A stretch of DNA of 64,000 nucleotides from Actinomadura barringtoniae (GCF_017573505.1 NZ_JAGEOJ010000026.1:1-64000), one strand, 5' to 3'. Positions 55,151 through 64,000 are shown, counted from the stretch's first letter. The notes: generated by a model from the letters alone, not told the origin. A program made the numbers and translations.

Positions 55151-58036
55151 CTAGGGCGCTTGTTCGTCGATATGCCGTGCGACTTCCTGGAGTCGTACGG
55201 CATATCGCCGCCAGCCGAAGCCCGCGGCGGCGTGCGCGGCGGCGGTCTCGTTCGCGAGTTCGCGTGCCCAGGCATGGTCCCCGCGCGCCGCGGCCAGCGC
55301 GACCGAGACCGTACGGGCCGCCAGCCAGGGCGTGCTTGCCTCGGCGGCCTCGGCGTAGACGGAGGTGAGCAGGTCATCGGCCTCGTCCAGCGCGTCCCGC
55401 AGGATGAGCACGTCGGCGAGATCGACCGCGGCCATGCCGGGTCCCTCGGAGGCGGCGGCCTCCCGCAGATGCGGCTCGGAGGCGGCGAGGTCGCCGACCG
55501 CACGCGCGGCCAGGCCACGGATGAGCTCGTTCAGCCCGAGGATGTGAACGTCCTCCAGCCGCCGCGCATACCGATCCGACTCGGCGGCCTTCACCAGGGC
55601 CTCCGCGTGCCGGTCCAGGTCCAGGAGCGCCTGGGCCTGGTTGCTGAGGCCGCGAGCCAGCCCGTGCTCGTCGCCGAGCGCGAGGTCCGAGGCGGCGGCC
55701 GTACGGCAGCGTTCGAGCGCGATCTCCGGCTCGCCCGAGTAGAGGTGGAGGGTGCCGAGGGCGTCGGCGAACGCGGACATGCGCTGCTCGTGCCGCGCCT
55801 TGCGGGCGAGCTCCTCACCGGCGAGCAGCGGCGCGAACGCGTCCCGCAGCCGGCCGCGTTCGATCTCGACGATGCCGCGGTGGTAGAGCACGGTCATCGT
55901 GAGCATGTCGTCGTCGGCCCGCGCGGCCTGCTCGGCGGCGCGGTCGAGGAGGTCGGCCGCCTCGGCCGGCTCGCCCGCCATGGTGCTGACGAAGCCGTGG
56001 TCGCTGAGCAGCGTGGCCCGTTCGGCGGCCGTCGCGCCCGGGGCGTTCACCAGCGCGGCCATGTGCCTGCGCGCCTCGGCGTACCAGCCGCGGATCAGCC
56101 AGGGCGTGTGGAGTTCGAGCGCCAGCCGCAGCCCGTCGGCCGCGCGGTCGGTGCCCGGCGCCTTCTCCAGCGCCTCCTTGAGGTTGGGCCACTCGGCGAA
56201 AACTGCGGCGACCGCCTCAGCGGACGCGAAGTCGTCGGGCTCGCCCGCCTGCCGAACGTGGGCGAGGCACCACAGCAGATGGCGGCCGCGCCCGTCCTGT
56301 GTCTCTCCCGCCGCGTCCAGCTTGGCCAGCGCGTAGTCCCGTACGGACTCCAGCAGGCCGAAGCGCCGCCGCCCGTCGCCGGACGACACCGCGACCAGGC
56401 TCCGGTCGACCAGCTCGGTGAGCGCCGCCGCCACACCACCACCGGCCACGCCACCGCGGGCCGCGGCGCCATCGGCAGCGGCGACGACGGCCTCGGCCGC
56501 CTCCAGCTCGAAGCCGCCGCGGAAGACCGCGATCCCGCGCAGCACCCGCCGTTCCTGCTCGGGCAGCAGGTCGTGGCTCCAGTCCAGCGCGGCCCGCATG
56601 CTCGCGTGCCGCCCGCCCTCGTCGCGCGCGCCGCCGACCAGCAGCCCGAGGCGGTCGTGCAGGCGTTCGGCGAGCTGCCGTACGGTCAGCGTCCGGGTGA
56701 GACCGGCGGCGAGCTCCACCCCGAGCGGCAGCCGGTCGACGGCCGCGCAGATCTCCCGGGCCTGCTCCGGCGCGGGCCGGGCGTCGGCGGCGCAGCGTTC
56801 CCCGAAGAGCCGGGCCGCCGCAGCGAGGTCGAGCGGCTCCACACGGAACGGCTCCTCCCCCGCGACCAGCAACGACCGCTGAGAGGTGACCAGCACGCTC
56901 AGCCCGCCCGCCAGCAGCGCTCCGGCGACCTCGGCCGCCTGGTCGAGCAGATGCTCGGCGTTGTCGAGGACGACCACACCGTCCAGCGCGCCGATCACCT
57001 CCGCCAGTTCGCCGTCGTGTCCTGCGGCCGAGGCCAGCGCGGCCGTCACGGCGCCATCGCCCTGCGCGGGCGCCAGCCGCACCATGGTCACGCGGCGTCC
57101 GGCCGCCCGCCGCGCCGCCTCCAGCGCGAGCCGCGACTTGCCGACGCCGGGTTCGCCGATGAGCGTCACCAGGCAGGGCGAGCCGAGTCGTTCCGCCAGC
57201 GCCGCCAGCTCCTCCTCGCGCCCCACGAAGCTCGTCGCCGGTCCGGCAACGGGGACGAGAGCGGCTTGCTCCCGCTCCACGGGCGGCGGAACGAGAGCCG
57301 GGTCCTGGCGCAGGATGCGCAGCTCGGTCTCGGCGGTCCGCGGCGCCGGATCGACGCCCAGCTCGTCGGCGAGCGCGCCGCGCAGCCGTGCGATGGCGGC
57401 GAGCGCGTCGGCCTGGCACCCGTCCTGGTAGAGCGCGACCGCGAGCAGGCAGGCCAGCCGCTCGTTCAGCGGATGCTCTACGACGAGCCGCTGCAGCTCT
57501 CCTCGTACGAGCGTGGACGCGCCGAGCTCCAGATCGACCGCGATGCGTTCGGTCAGCAGGTCGAGGCGCAGGATGTCGAGCCGTTCCCCCTCGACCGCGG
57601 CGAACGGCACGCCGCGCACGTCGTCCAGGGCCCGCCCGCGCCATCGCCCGAGCGCGTCGGCGGCGGCGGAACGGGCCGCCCGGTGGTCGCCCGACCGGAC
57701 GGCGCCGCGCAACCGTTCCGCGGCGGAATTGACCGCGTCGAGGTCGGTGACACGGGCCCGCAGCGCGTATCCCCCGCTCCCGCGAGTGAGCGCCCCGCCG
57801 CCCTCGCCCAGCGCCGAACGCAGTCGCGAGACGAGGACGCGCAGCCGCTGAACGGGGCGTTCGAGACTCTCCGGCCCCCACAGATCGGCGGCGAGACGTT
57901 CATCGGGAACGGACGCGCCGCCCGCGAGCGCCAGCCGGGCCAGCAGCGCGCGCTCCAGCAGCCGCGGCACCCGGGCCGCGTCGTCACGGATCGTCACCGA
58001 ACCGAGAACCAGAATGTCCAGCCCGGTCTCCGACAC
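55151..58036 (-). CDS. AfsR/SARP-type regulator with ATPase and TPR
   Basis: A 961-residue regulator. Residues about 1-92 are an OmpR-like DNA-binding domain; BTAD helical domain follows (about 98-235). An AAA/NB-ARC-type ATPase has VGREEEL at 271-277, Walker A GEPGVGKS (294-301) and a VVVLDNAEHLL Walker B-like strand. The last 350 residues are TPR repeats. This is the AfsR layout, a global activator of secondary metabolism or development. The GTG at 58036 is used because the DNA-binding domain begins there; the 19 codons further up are Arg-rich and unlike the family. A GATACT box lies six bases before it. Confidence 0.85.
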   Translation of the reverse strand: MSETGLDILVLGSVTIRDDAARVPRLLERALLARLALAGGASVPDERLAADLWGPESLERPVQRLRVLVSRLRSALGEGGGALTRGSGGYALRARVTDLDAVNSAAERLRGAVRSGDHRAARSAAADALGRWRGRALDDVRGVPFAAVEGERLDILRLDLLTERIAVDLELGASTLVRGELQRLVVEHPLNERLACLLAVALYQDGCQADALAAIARLRGALADELGVDPAPRTAETELRILRQDPALVPPPVEREQAALVPVAGPATSFVGREEELAALAERLGSPCLVTLIGEPGVGKSRLALEAARRAAGRRVTMVRLAPAQGDGAVTAALASAAGHDGELAEVIGALDGVVVLDNAEHLLDQAAEVAGALLAGGLSVLVTSQRSLLVAGEEPFRVEPLDLAAAARLFGERCAADARPAPEQAREICAAVDRLPLGVELAAGLTRTLTVRQLAERLHDRLGLLVGGARDEGGRHASMRAALDWSHDLLPEQERRVLRGIAVFRGGFELEAAEAVVAAADGAAARGGVAGGGVAAALTELVDRSLVAVSSGDGRRRFGLLESVRDYALAKLDAAGETQDGRGRHLLWCLAHVRQAGEPDDFASAEAVAAVFAEWPNLKEALEKAPGTDRAADGLRLALELHTPWLIRGWYAEARRHMAALVNAPGATAAERATLLSDHGFVSTMAGEPAEAADLLDRAAEQAARADDDMLTMTVLYHRGIVEIERGRLRDAFAPLLAGEELARKARHEQRMSAFADALGTLHLYSGEPEIALERCRTAAASDLALGDEHGLARGLSNQAQALLDLDRHAEALVKAAESDRYARRLEDVHILGLNELIRGLAARAVGDLAASEPHLREAAASEGPGMAAVDLADVLILRDALDEADDLLTSVYAEAAEASTPWLAARTVSVALAAARGDHAWARELANETAAAHAAAGFGWRRYAVRLQEVARHIDEQAP

Positions 58037-58143
58037 CGTGGGAGTATCGCAAATATCCCGCCGCGCGGTCGGGCGCTGACTCCCCGTTGTCAACGAACTG
58101 ATGACACTGCGGCCGACATCGGCCTAAATCTGGACCGCCGGGG

Positions 58144-58190
58144 GCATAACAACGTTAAGTATCTTGATAACGGCGTAGCGTTAATTACGT
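58144..58190. promoter_or_regulatory. A/T-rich region with three CGTTA boxes
   Basis: CGTTAA, TAACG and CGTTAA half-sites occur within 35 bases in a conspicuously A/T-rich patch between the SARP gene and the downstream coiled-coil gene. TTGATA (58164) is a -35-like element. They suggest a regulator site with one or two promoters. Confidence 0.35.
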
Positions 58191-58220
58191 GAGGTCACCC
58201 CAGCTCTCCTCAGGACGCTC

Positions 58221-58712
58221 ATGACCGACGACGGTTCCCCGAACCAGAAACCGCGTGACACCCTGTCCAGCGTTCACGACGCGGTGAACGCGATCCGCGC
58301 CGAATCCTGGCGCGATCACGCGCTCCGCTCAGCGGAACGTTCGGTGGCCGACCAATGGTTGCGGCACCTGCGCGAGCGGCTACGGGCGGGCTTCACCGAA
58401 TGGGCCGACGCCCGCCGCGAGCGCGACATCGTCCGGCGGCTGCTCGCCGAGGCCGAGAACGTCGATGACCAAATCCGCGTGGCGACGCTGCGGCCGATGG
58501 TCGAGCGCGTGACGACGGCCGAGGCCTCCGCCTACCAGCACTACCGCGCCGTCGCCGACGCGGTGATCACCGAGACCTGCCGGGTGAACGAGGCTGTCAT
58601 CGAGATGAACCGCGACCACCTCGCACAGCTGGGCGAGGCGCAGGCGGCGATGCATTCGGCCATCGACAAGGCCCTGGACGTGAAGCGGTCACGGCAGGAG
58701 CGCCCGACCTAG
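58221..58712 (+). CDS. Helical protein of unknown function
   Basis: A 163-residue protein rich in Arg and Glu, predicted entirely helical (ERSVADQWLRHLRERLRAGF, RRERDIVRRLLAEAENVDDQ, then a QLGEAQAAMHSAIDKAL end). No domain or catalytic motif is recognised. It may be a coiled-coil partner of a membrane or DNA complex. The ATG at 58221 follows an A/T-rich promoter-like patch. It is followed by a PucR-type regulator gene, 44 bases away. Confidence 0.5.
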   Translation: MTDDGSPNQKPRDTLSSVHDAVNAIRAESWRDHALRSAERSVADQWLRHLRERLRAGFTEWADARRERDIVRRLLAEAENVDDQIRVATLRPMVERVTTAEASAYQHYRAVADAVITETCRVNEAVIEMNRDHLAQLGEAQAAMHSAIDKALDVKRSRQERPT

Positions 58713-58742
58713 ACTGCCGGGCGCCGACTTAGACTGCCGGGC
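58705..58742. repeat. 18-bp direct repeat before the PucR gene
   Basis: CGACYTAGACTGCCGGGC occurs twice with one mismatch and a 20-base period, directly upstream of the PucR-type gene start and overlapping the preceding stop. It may be a binding site for two regulator dimers on one DNA face. Confidence 0.55.
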
Positions 58743-58756
58743 ATGGCCGGACCGCT

Positions 58757-59926
58757 GTGGGGCGCACCGTGAACGAACCGCGGCTCCATTCCTGGCTGGC
58801 CGGGCAGATACCACTGCTCGCGCTGGAGGTCGTCGACGCCTGCGCGCGCGAGGTGCCCTACTACGCCCATCAGCCGCGCGAGATCCTCGACAACGCGCTC
58901 AGGCCTGCCGTCGAGGTGAACATGCAGGCCGTGCTGCGGACGCTGCGCGAGGGCCGCCGCGAGCTGAGCCTGGACGAGCGGACGATGGTCATCGAGTGGT
59001 CGGCCCGGCGGGCGGAGGAGGGCGTGCCGCTGGAGGCGGCCCTCGCCGCGTACCACGTGGCGACCGAGATCTGCTGGCGTGCGGCGAGCGACGTCGCCGA
59101 GCCCGAGGACCTGGACGACCTGGCGGCGTACGGGCTTCACCTCTTCGGCTACCTGCGCTCGGTCGTGCCCGCGGTGACGCTGGCCCACGTTCAGGAGCAG
59201 CAGTACCGGCAGGACGAGCGGCGCGACGCGCGGCAGGCGATGTTCACCGCCCTGCTGGCCGGAGAGCCCGCGCAGCACCTGAGCACGCTCGCCGGTGTTC
59301 CGCTGGCGACCTCCTATGTCGTGCTCTCACTCAATCTGGCGACGGCGACTCCCGAGGCTCGGCGGAGCGTTCAGACCGCGCTCGACGCGCACCTCCAGAC
59401 GCACGTGCTGGCCGCGCTCGACGCCGAGGGCGGCACGGCGCTGCTCCCGGCGAGCCCGGACGGCGTCGCCGATCTCGCCGACCTGGTCGCCCGCATCGAG
59501 AAGACCGTGGACTGCCCGGTGTTCGCGGCCGCAGCGGTCGCGTCGGCTCCCGCGCACATCCCGGCCGCGACCGAGGAGGCGTCCGAGGTCGCCGCGCTCG
59601 TACGGCGGCTCGGACGGCCGTCCGGGCTCTACCGGCTGGAGGACGTGCTGCTGGAGTACCAGCTCGCGCGGCCGGGTCACGGGCTGGCCAAGCTGGCCGC
59701 CCAGCTCGACCCCCTCACCGACCGGCCCGAGCTGCTGGAGACGCTGCGGGTGTACGTGGTGCGCGGCCACAACCGCCGCCAGACGGCACTCGACCTGCAC
59801 ATCCATCGCAACACGCTCGACTACCGGCTGCGCCGCATCGGAAGCCTGACGGGCCTGGACCCGAACGTGCCCGGCGACGCCCGGCTGCTCGACGCGGCCG
59901 TCACGGCCCGCAGCCTCACTCCCTGA
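58757..59926 (+). CDS. PucR family transcriptional regulator
   Basis: A 389-residue regulator. The first 200 residues are helical with an RHH-less sensor domain (VPYYAHQPREILDNALRPAVEVN), then a GGDEF-like degenerate strand region. The C-terminal HTH is the PucR type: YVVRGHNRRQTALDLHIHRNTLDYRLRRIGSLTG (about 335-369). PucR proteins sense purine or amino-acid status. GTG at 58757 gives this length; GTG 58769 is also possible. It converges with the HAD gene, 6 bases apart. Confidence 0.85.
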   Translation: MGRTVNEPRLHSWLAGQIPLLALEVVDACAREVPYYAHQPREILDNALRPAVEVNMQAVLRTLREGRRELSLDERTMVIEWSARRAEEGVPLEAALAAYHVATEICWRAASDVAEPEDLDDLAAYGLHLFGYLRSVVPAVTLAHVQEQQYRQDERRDARQAMFTALLAGEPAQHLSTLAGVPLATSYVVLSLNLATATPEARRSVQTALDAHLQTHVLAALDAEGGTALLPASPDGVADLADLVARIEKTVDCPVFAAAAVASAPAHIPAATEEASEVAALVRRLGRPSGLYRLEDVLLEYQLARPGHGLAKLAAQLDPLTDRPELLETLRVYVVRGHNRRQTALDLHIHRNTLDYRLRRIGSLTGLDPNVPGDARLLDAAVTARSLTP

Positions 59927-59932
59927 ACTACG

Positions 59933-60637
59933 TCAGCGAACCAGCGGCAGGATGTCGGCGAGCGACTCGATCTCGTCGCCGTCCCACTCCACGGGCTCGA
60001 ACCGGTGGTGGGCGACTCCGTCGTTGTCGAGGACGCGCACGGCCGTCATGCCGGCGGCCTTGGCGCCGGGCAGTTCGTGGCTGCCGCCGTCCCCCACGTA
60101 CAGGCAGTCGGACGGCTGGACGCCCAGGCCCTCGAACGCCAGCGCGTAGATGCGCGGGTCGGGCTTTCTGAGGCGGGCCGTGTAACTGAAGATCGGCACC
60201 TGGATGTAGGGCGCGACCGGCACGGTCTCCCACTCGTCCGGCAGCTCGTCGGTGCAGTCGCTGATCAGCGCCGTGCCGAGGCCCCACTCGCGCAACGTCG
60301 CGATGGTGTCGACGGCGTCCGGGCGCATCACGCGGAACGTGCGTTCGCTGGCGCGGCGCAGCTCGGTCGCCTTGGCGATCTGCTCGGCGGTGGGCGTGTG
60401 CCCGAGCCGCCGGGCGATCTCGGCGAGCGCGGCCGGGAAGTCGCCCATGGCACCGACGCAGCGTTCGGGCCAGACCTCCCACCACGCCGGGCGGAACTCA
60501 CCGACCGGCACGCCGATCGCGCCCGCGACCTCGGCGAGGGAGGCGGCCCGTCGTTCGGGGGAGCTCGCAATGGTCAGGGTGCCGAAGAAGTCGAAAACGA
60601 CCGCCTTGTAACGCACCAGAGCACTGTACCGATCCAT
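59933..60637 (-). CDS. HAD-superfamily hydrolase
   Basis: A 234-residue protein with HAD motifs: DFFGTLT near residue 15-21 (nucleophile Asp and the +2 position replaced by Phe-Gly, as in some HAD families), TALISDCTDELP (motif II), a RKPDPRIY (motif III Lys) and VGDGGSHELPGAK (motif IV). An active phosphatase or phosphoglycolate/dehalogenase-like enzyme is expected. ATG 60637 is the frame start; a GTG 21 bases downstream is an alternative. It is the last gene of a leftward operon, three bases after the coiled-coil gene. Confidence 0.82.
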   Translation of the reverse strand: MDRYSALVRYKAVVFDFFGTLTIASSPERRAASLAEVAGAIGVPVGEFRPAWWEVWPERCVGAMGDFPAALAEIARRLGHTPTAEQIAKATELRRASERTFRVMRPDAVDTIATLREWGLGTALISDCTDELPDEWETVPVAPYIQVPIFSYTARLRKPDPRIYALAFEGLGVQPSDCLYVGDGGSHELPGAKAAGMTAVRVLDNDGVAHHRFEPVEWDGDEIESLADILPLVR

Positions 60638-60640
60638 CCC

Positions 60641-61555
60641 TCACGCCCCGCCGGTGAGGGGGACGTCCTTGCGTGCCTGCTCGTGGGCGTCGTCGTGGAT
60701 CTGCAGCGCGTCCTTCAGGGCGACGTCGAGCCGCCGCAGCCGTTCCTCGACCTCGTCGATGACGCGCTGCGCGTGCCGCAGACCGGAGGCCTTGCGCAGC
60801 GATCCCCGGGCGAGCCCCTCGACGAGCGCGCGTTCGGCCTGCCGGTGGAGCGACAGGGAGGGCAGGCGCCGTTCGGCGTCCGCGCGGACCTCGGCGTGCT
60901 CGACGTCGAGCCGTGCCGCCTCCTCTCGTTCGGCGACGGCCTTCGTGCGTTCGGCCGCGATCTGGGTGCGCAGGCCCTTGGTCTCCTGCTCCAGGCGCGC
61001 GGTTTCGGCGACCGCTTCGGCGAGCGACTCCTGTAGGTCGGACAGCTCGGCGGAGGTGAGCCGATGCAGTTCGCGTACGGCGCCGTCGAGCCGCCGTTCG
61101 TCCGCCGCGACCTCCTCCAGCTCGGTCCGGCGCTCCTGCATCAGCGCGTGCTGCTCGCGCAAGGTCTCCAGGGAGTCGCTCAGCGAGCGCAGCCGCCGCA
61201 GCTCGGTCAGCTTGGCCTCCAGCTGCTCGCGCTCGTCGACCCGGCGGCGCAGCTCGCTGATGATCGGCCGGAGCCGTTCGACCTCGGCCAGCCGTTCGGC
61301 GACCTCGGCCTCGCGCGCCTGGAGCTCCTCGTGCCACTGCTCCAGGCTTTTCCGCCGCGTACCGCCGAGCGCGGCCACGTCCGCGAGCGGCGGGACCAGC
61401 GCCAGCAGCTCCGGCAGGCGCCGCAGCGCGTCCGCCAGGTCGGTCACGAACGCGTACGCCGCGGCACCGTCGTCGTCGGACGGAACGGCGCCGGCGGCGT
61501 CGATCAGGTCCTCGACGCCCCTTCGCATCGTGCCGAACAGGTTCTCACCGGTCAT
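60641..61555 (-). CDS. Long coiled-coil protein
   Basis: A 304-residue protein. After a short acidic head (MTGENLFGTMRRGVEDLIDAAG) comes a long heptad-like coiled coil (about 60-240) rich in RLAEVERL, LEAKLTELRRLRS and LEEVAADERRLDG patterns, then a LHRQAERALVEGLARGSLRKAS head-like end. There is no ATPase head, so it is not SMC. It is in one operon with an Hsp70-like gene (61659-62768) and a HAD gene. A scaffold or partner for the Hsp70-like protein is inferred. Confidence 0.6.
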   Translation of the reverse strand: MTGENLFGTMRRGVEDLIDAAGAVPSDDDGAAAYAFVTDLADALRRLPELLALVPPLADVAALGGTRRKSLEQWHEELQAREAEVAERLAEVERLRPIISELRRRVDEREQLEAKLTELRRLRSLSDSLETLREQHALMQERRTELEEVAADERRLDGAVRELHRLTSAELSDLQESLAEAVAETARLEQETKGLRTQIAAERTKAVAEREEAARLDVEHAEVRADAERRLPSLSLHRQAERALVEGLARGSLRKASGLRHAQRVIDEVEERLRRLDVALKDALQIHDDAHEQARKDVPLTGGA

Positions 61556-61658
61556 GGCGCCGCCTTGCCTGGACTGAGGAGGGAGGAACGACCGACGAGG
61601 GAAGGCAAGGCGGCGATGCGCCATGACCCGGAGCGGCGGAGCCGCGACCATGAACAGG

Positions 61659-62768
61659 TCATGCGGGCTCCCAGCCATCGAGCGGGACGACGGCCGGCTC
61701 GCCGCCGGACGCGGGCACGAGCAGCAGCGCGGCCGGACCGTCCAGCGACGCCCGCAGCCCGACCTGGCAGGCGTCGACCGACAGGGCCGGGGCGATCTGC
61801 GCGATCGGCAGCTCGCCGAGCCGCCCGTTCATGGTGACCGTCAGGCGTCCGTTCGGGGCGGCGTTCACCACGAGCCGCTCCTGCTCCAGCGTCGCGAAGT
61901 TGCCGGGCCCCGGCGTCAGGAGCACGTCGGCGTCCTCCAGCAGCCCGTTCCGCACGCGGTGCACGGGCAGCCGCACCTCGACCTGCGCGGGCGGCGCCAT
62001 CCCGAACACGCCGCTGTCCAGCAGCGCCCCGCCGCGCACGGCAGCCTCGGGCCCGAGCCGCACATGCTCCGGCAGCACGGTCTCGACCAGCGGGAACTCG
62101 CCGAACCCGCCGCTCAGCACGCACGTGTCGAACGTCCAGTCCAGCTCGCGGATCCGTTCGCCGAGCACCTCGGCCACCGGCCCGAACCGCTCCAGCAACC
62201 GGCCCGCGGTGATCTCGAACCCGGAATCGAAGGTGTAGACGGGGTCGTCCAGATGCTCACCGGTCGCCCGCGGCAGCACCGCCCGCGCCCGCGCCGCCTT
62301 CGACGCCTGCACCTCGGCGAACCGCTCACGCACCTGCGTCGGCATCCCCTCGGTGACCGACTGCGCGTACGCGCCGCCGCCCGCGCGCGGCTCGAACGCC
62401 GTCGCCAGCACACGGATCGACCGCCGTTCCACCTCGCAGAGCCCGAAGCTCGCGCCCGACCAGCCGAGGTCGCAGACGAAATAGGTCCCCGACCCGCGGC
62501 CCTGCGCGGCGAGCGCCGCCGCCGCGGGTGAACGCCCGTACCAGCGCAGCTCGGAGAAGGCCGCCAGCTCCCGCCGGAACGACTCGTGCTGGAGCACCCC
62601 GCGCGGGCTGCCGTCCAGCCAGCGATCGGGCACCACGACCGCGAGCGGATCGCCCATCGCGAGGGCTGCGGGCGACGACCGGACCTCGACCCGATCGGAT
62701 CCGGCGGCGAGCACGCGGGTCCACAGCGCACCCCACTCGACCACCGCCCTGGACTCGGCCAGCGACAT
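61659..62768 (-). CDS. Hsp70/actin-fold ATPase-like protein
   Basis: A 369-residue protein with an Hsp70/actin-type ATPase pattern. CDLGWSGASFGLCEV near residue 105-119 corresponds to the DxGG phosphate-binding region, and SGGFGEFPLVETVL to the adenosine motif. There is an actin-like middle and a beta-rich C-terminal domain (from about 265) that could bind partners. The first phosphate motif is not at the N-terminus, so it is a diverged member. Genes on both sides on the same strand (3 and 103 bases away) encode a helical protein and a coiled-coil protein. Confidence 0.55.
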   Translation of the reverse strand: MSLAESRAVVEWGALWTRVLAAGSDRVEVRSSPAALAMGDPLAVVVPDRWLDGSPRGVLQHESFRRELAAFSELRWYGRSPAAAALAAQGRGSGTYFVCDLGWSGASFGLCEVERRSIRVLATAFEPRAGGGAYAQSVTEGMPTQVRERFAEVQASKAARARAVLPRATGEHLDDPVYTFDSGFEITAGRLLERFGPVAEVLGERIRELDWTFDTCVLSGGFGEFPLVETVLPEHVRLGPEAAVRGGALLDSGVFGMAPPAQVEVRLPVHRVRNGLLEDADVLLTPGPGNFATLEQERLVVNAAPNGRLTVTMNGRLGELPIAQIAPALSVDACQVGLRASLDGPAALLLVPASGGEPAVVPLDGWEPA

Positions 62769-62771
62769 CGG

Positions 62772-64000
62772 TCACCTGCCCCCGAGCAACTTGCGCTTGC
62801 CGAGCAGGTTGCGGATCCGTTCCTCGGCCTCTCTGAGCCCGCGCCGCGATCCCTCGGCGACGTCCACCTCGTCGTAGTCCGGTGGCACGCGGGAGGTGAC
62901 CGTGAGCAACTTGAGCTGGAAGAGCAGCTCGTCGCCGACGCGGGCGGCGACGGCGTCCTGGAAGTCGTGGGCCAGCGCGCGCTGGTCGCCCCTGTGCAGG
63001 GCCTGCGCCAGCCACAGCGTGGTGTTGTCGGCGTCCTCCTGTGAGGCGCCGAGCCTGACGTACCAGCGCCGCGTCTCGTTCATCACGTGGGCCATCGAGT
63101 CGCCCGTCATCCTCACCTCGGACCGGGCGATCCACGCGAGGATCTCCCGTTCGCTGTGGCGCATCCACAGCGCCTCGGCGACCAGGCGACCGATCTCCTC
63201 GGGCCTGGCACCGGGAGGCAGGGCCGTCAGAATCTCCATGTACTGCTCCTCCACCACAAAGGGGTAGGCCCCCTCGACCCCGCGCCACCAGCGCCGGTAC
63301 TCGGCGCAGGCGTCCATGCCCGGAGAGATCGCGCGCCCGCGCAGGGCGGCGCGGACCAGCTCGGTCCAGTCGTGTCCCGGCACCTGGCAGAACGCCTCGA
63401 CGGCCTCGATGACGGCCGGATACACGTTCTGGTCGGCGGCCCAGTTCGTCTGCGTCAGGTAGGTGACGAACCCGGCCTGGACGTTGCCGAGCCCGCGCCC
63501 GAGCCACTCGGCGCGGGCGTGCCGCGTCAGGGCGTCGCGGTAGGCGGGCCACTGCGGGCCGATGGCCGCCACCAGGTGGGTCGGCTCCGCGCCGAACCAC
63601 AGCTGCAGAACGTCCAGGAGCGCGAGATCGGAGCCGTGCTCGGGCGTCAGGCCCTCCAGCCGCGCGAGCCAGCGGTTGAGGCCGGCGCCGGGGAGCGCGC
63701 GCAGCCAGTCGATGAGCGGGCGCGTCACCTGGTCGAGGCGGCCGAGGGCGGATGCGAGCCGCAGCAGCGCGGGCACGCACTCGTCCCCGTGCCGGGCGAC
63801 CTCGGCGAGGTCCTCGGGCCGCAGCCGCCCGCCGTTCCGCCCGCGACCTCCGGTCGTCCCCGGCATCGCGAGGAGTTTCTCGAACGGCGCGAGCAGGCCA
63901 GGCGGCGTGAGGGGCCGCAGTGCAGCGATCCACGCGGGAAGGCGGCCGGGCGCGCTCTCGTTCTGCTCGACCAGCAGTTCGCACAGCACGGCGTGGTTGT
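62772..64000 (-). CDS. Large helical protein, 5' end outside window
   Basis: At least 405 residues are encoded; the reading frame continues past the window edge, so the real start is not seen (a GTG at 63989 is probably internal). The visible part is alpha-helical with WLARLEGLTPEHG, WPAYRDALTRHARAEWL, EWLGRGL and RVPPDYDEVDVAEGSRRGLREAEERIRNLLGKRK. No catalytic motif is recognised. The gene ends three bases before the Hsp70-like gene, so it heads or continues the same leftward operon. It may be a GTPase-associated or effector-type helical protein, but the family is not identified. Confidence 0.45.
   Translation of the reverse strand, partial: NHAVLCELLVEQNESAPGRLPAWIAALRPLTPPGLLAPFEKLLAMPGTTGGRGRNGGRLRPEDLAEVARHGDECVPALLRLASALGRLDQVTRPLIDWLRALPGAGLNRWLARLEGLTPEHGSDLALLDVLQLWFGAEPTHLVAAIGPQWPAYRDALTRHARAEWLGRGLGNVQAGFVTYLTQTNWAADQNVYPAVIEAVEAFCQVPGHDWTELVRAALRGRAISPGMDACAEYRRWWRGVEGAYPFVVEEQYMEILTALPPGARPEEIGRLVAEALWMRHSEREILAWIARSEVRMTGDSMAHVMNETRRWYVRLGASQEDADNTTLWLAQALHRGDQRALAHDFQDAVAARVGDELLFQLKLLTVTSRVPPDYDEVDVAEGSRRGLREAEERIRNLLGKRKLLGGR

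Noticed and set aside
55064..58192. A 1042-codon plus-strand frame
   Set aside because: It runs opposite the AfsR-type regulator whose domains are unambiguous; the plus-strand product is Gly/Arg/Gln-rich noise.

Overview
The window is very GC-rich, with GC-rich third codon positions, frequent GTG starts and tightly overlapping ATGA/GTGA gene junctions. The gene families (DUF397, DUF574 methyltransferases, SARP/AfsR and PucR regulators, EACC1, a PrgI/TrbL-type conjugation apparatus) point to a filamentous actinomycete, probably Streptosporangiales (Actinomadura-like). This assignment comes from gene content and style; no search was run.

Region 1 (1 to about 17,370) is the right-hand part of an integrated conjugative element; its left end lies outside the window. 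A leftward operon (1773-11447) encodes a peptidoglycan hydrolase, a replication-relaxation protein, a VirD4-type coupling ATPase, a PrgI protein, a VirB4 ATPase, a TrbL/VirB6 membrane protein and a small pilin-like protein. A sigma-like protein is encoded beside it. A rightward operon (13046-17379) carries a degenerate and an intact DNA methyltransferase, two small proteins and a large serine recombinase. Just after the recombinase lie two perfect inverted repeats and a decayed phospholipase-D-like gene, which probably mark the attachment-site region.

Region 2 (17,750-26,950) looks chromosomal: MerR, GNAT, an FG-GAP protein, an Rrf2 regulator divergent from an NmrA-type oxidoreductase, an ECF41 sigma factor with a textbook autoregulatory promoter, a DHA2 exporter, a truncated secretory lipase, a TetR regulator and a small secreted peptide.

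Region 3 (27,000-38,450) is an accessory, defence-like island. It holds a BRCT/propeller/TPR protein and a broken HATPase-DUF5753-DUF397 trio. Its most striking part is a leftward three-gene set: a PLD-helicase-DUF3427 protein, an EACC1 protein, and one polypeptide joining a caspase-like peptidase, an SRA domain and an HNH nuclease. Next to it are an RHH-ClpN protein and an asparaginase-like protein that has lost its catalytic threonines, with a palindromic operator upstream. The caspase-SRA-HNH set is my best candidate for an undescribed system: modified-DNA recognition, DNA cleavage and proteolytic effector in one chain, beside a DNA-translocating helicase.

Region 4 (38,500-64,000) holds ordinary chromosomal cargo: a DHA2 exporter with TetR, LysR divergent from a SnoaL/SDR/NmrA cluster, secreted proteins (beta-helix, esterase, PHP-type phosphoesterase, TAT protein), divergent DUF574 paralogues, an AbiEii-like nucleotidyltransferase with an unknown partner, SARP and PucR regulators, and a leftward operon at the right edge (helical protein, Hsp70-like ATPase, coiled-coil protein, HAD hydrolase) that runs out of the window.

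No tRNA, rRNA, CRISPR array or intact insertion sequence was seen.
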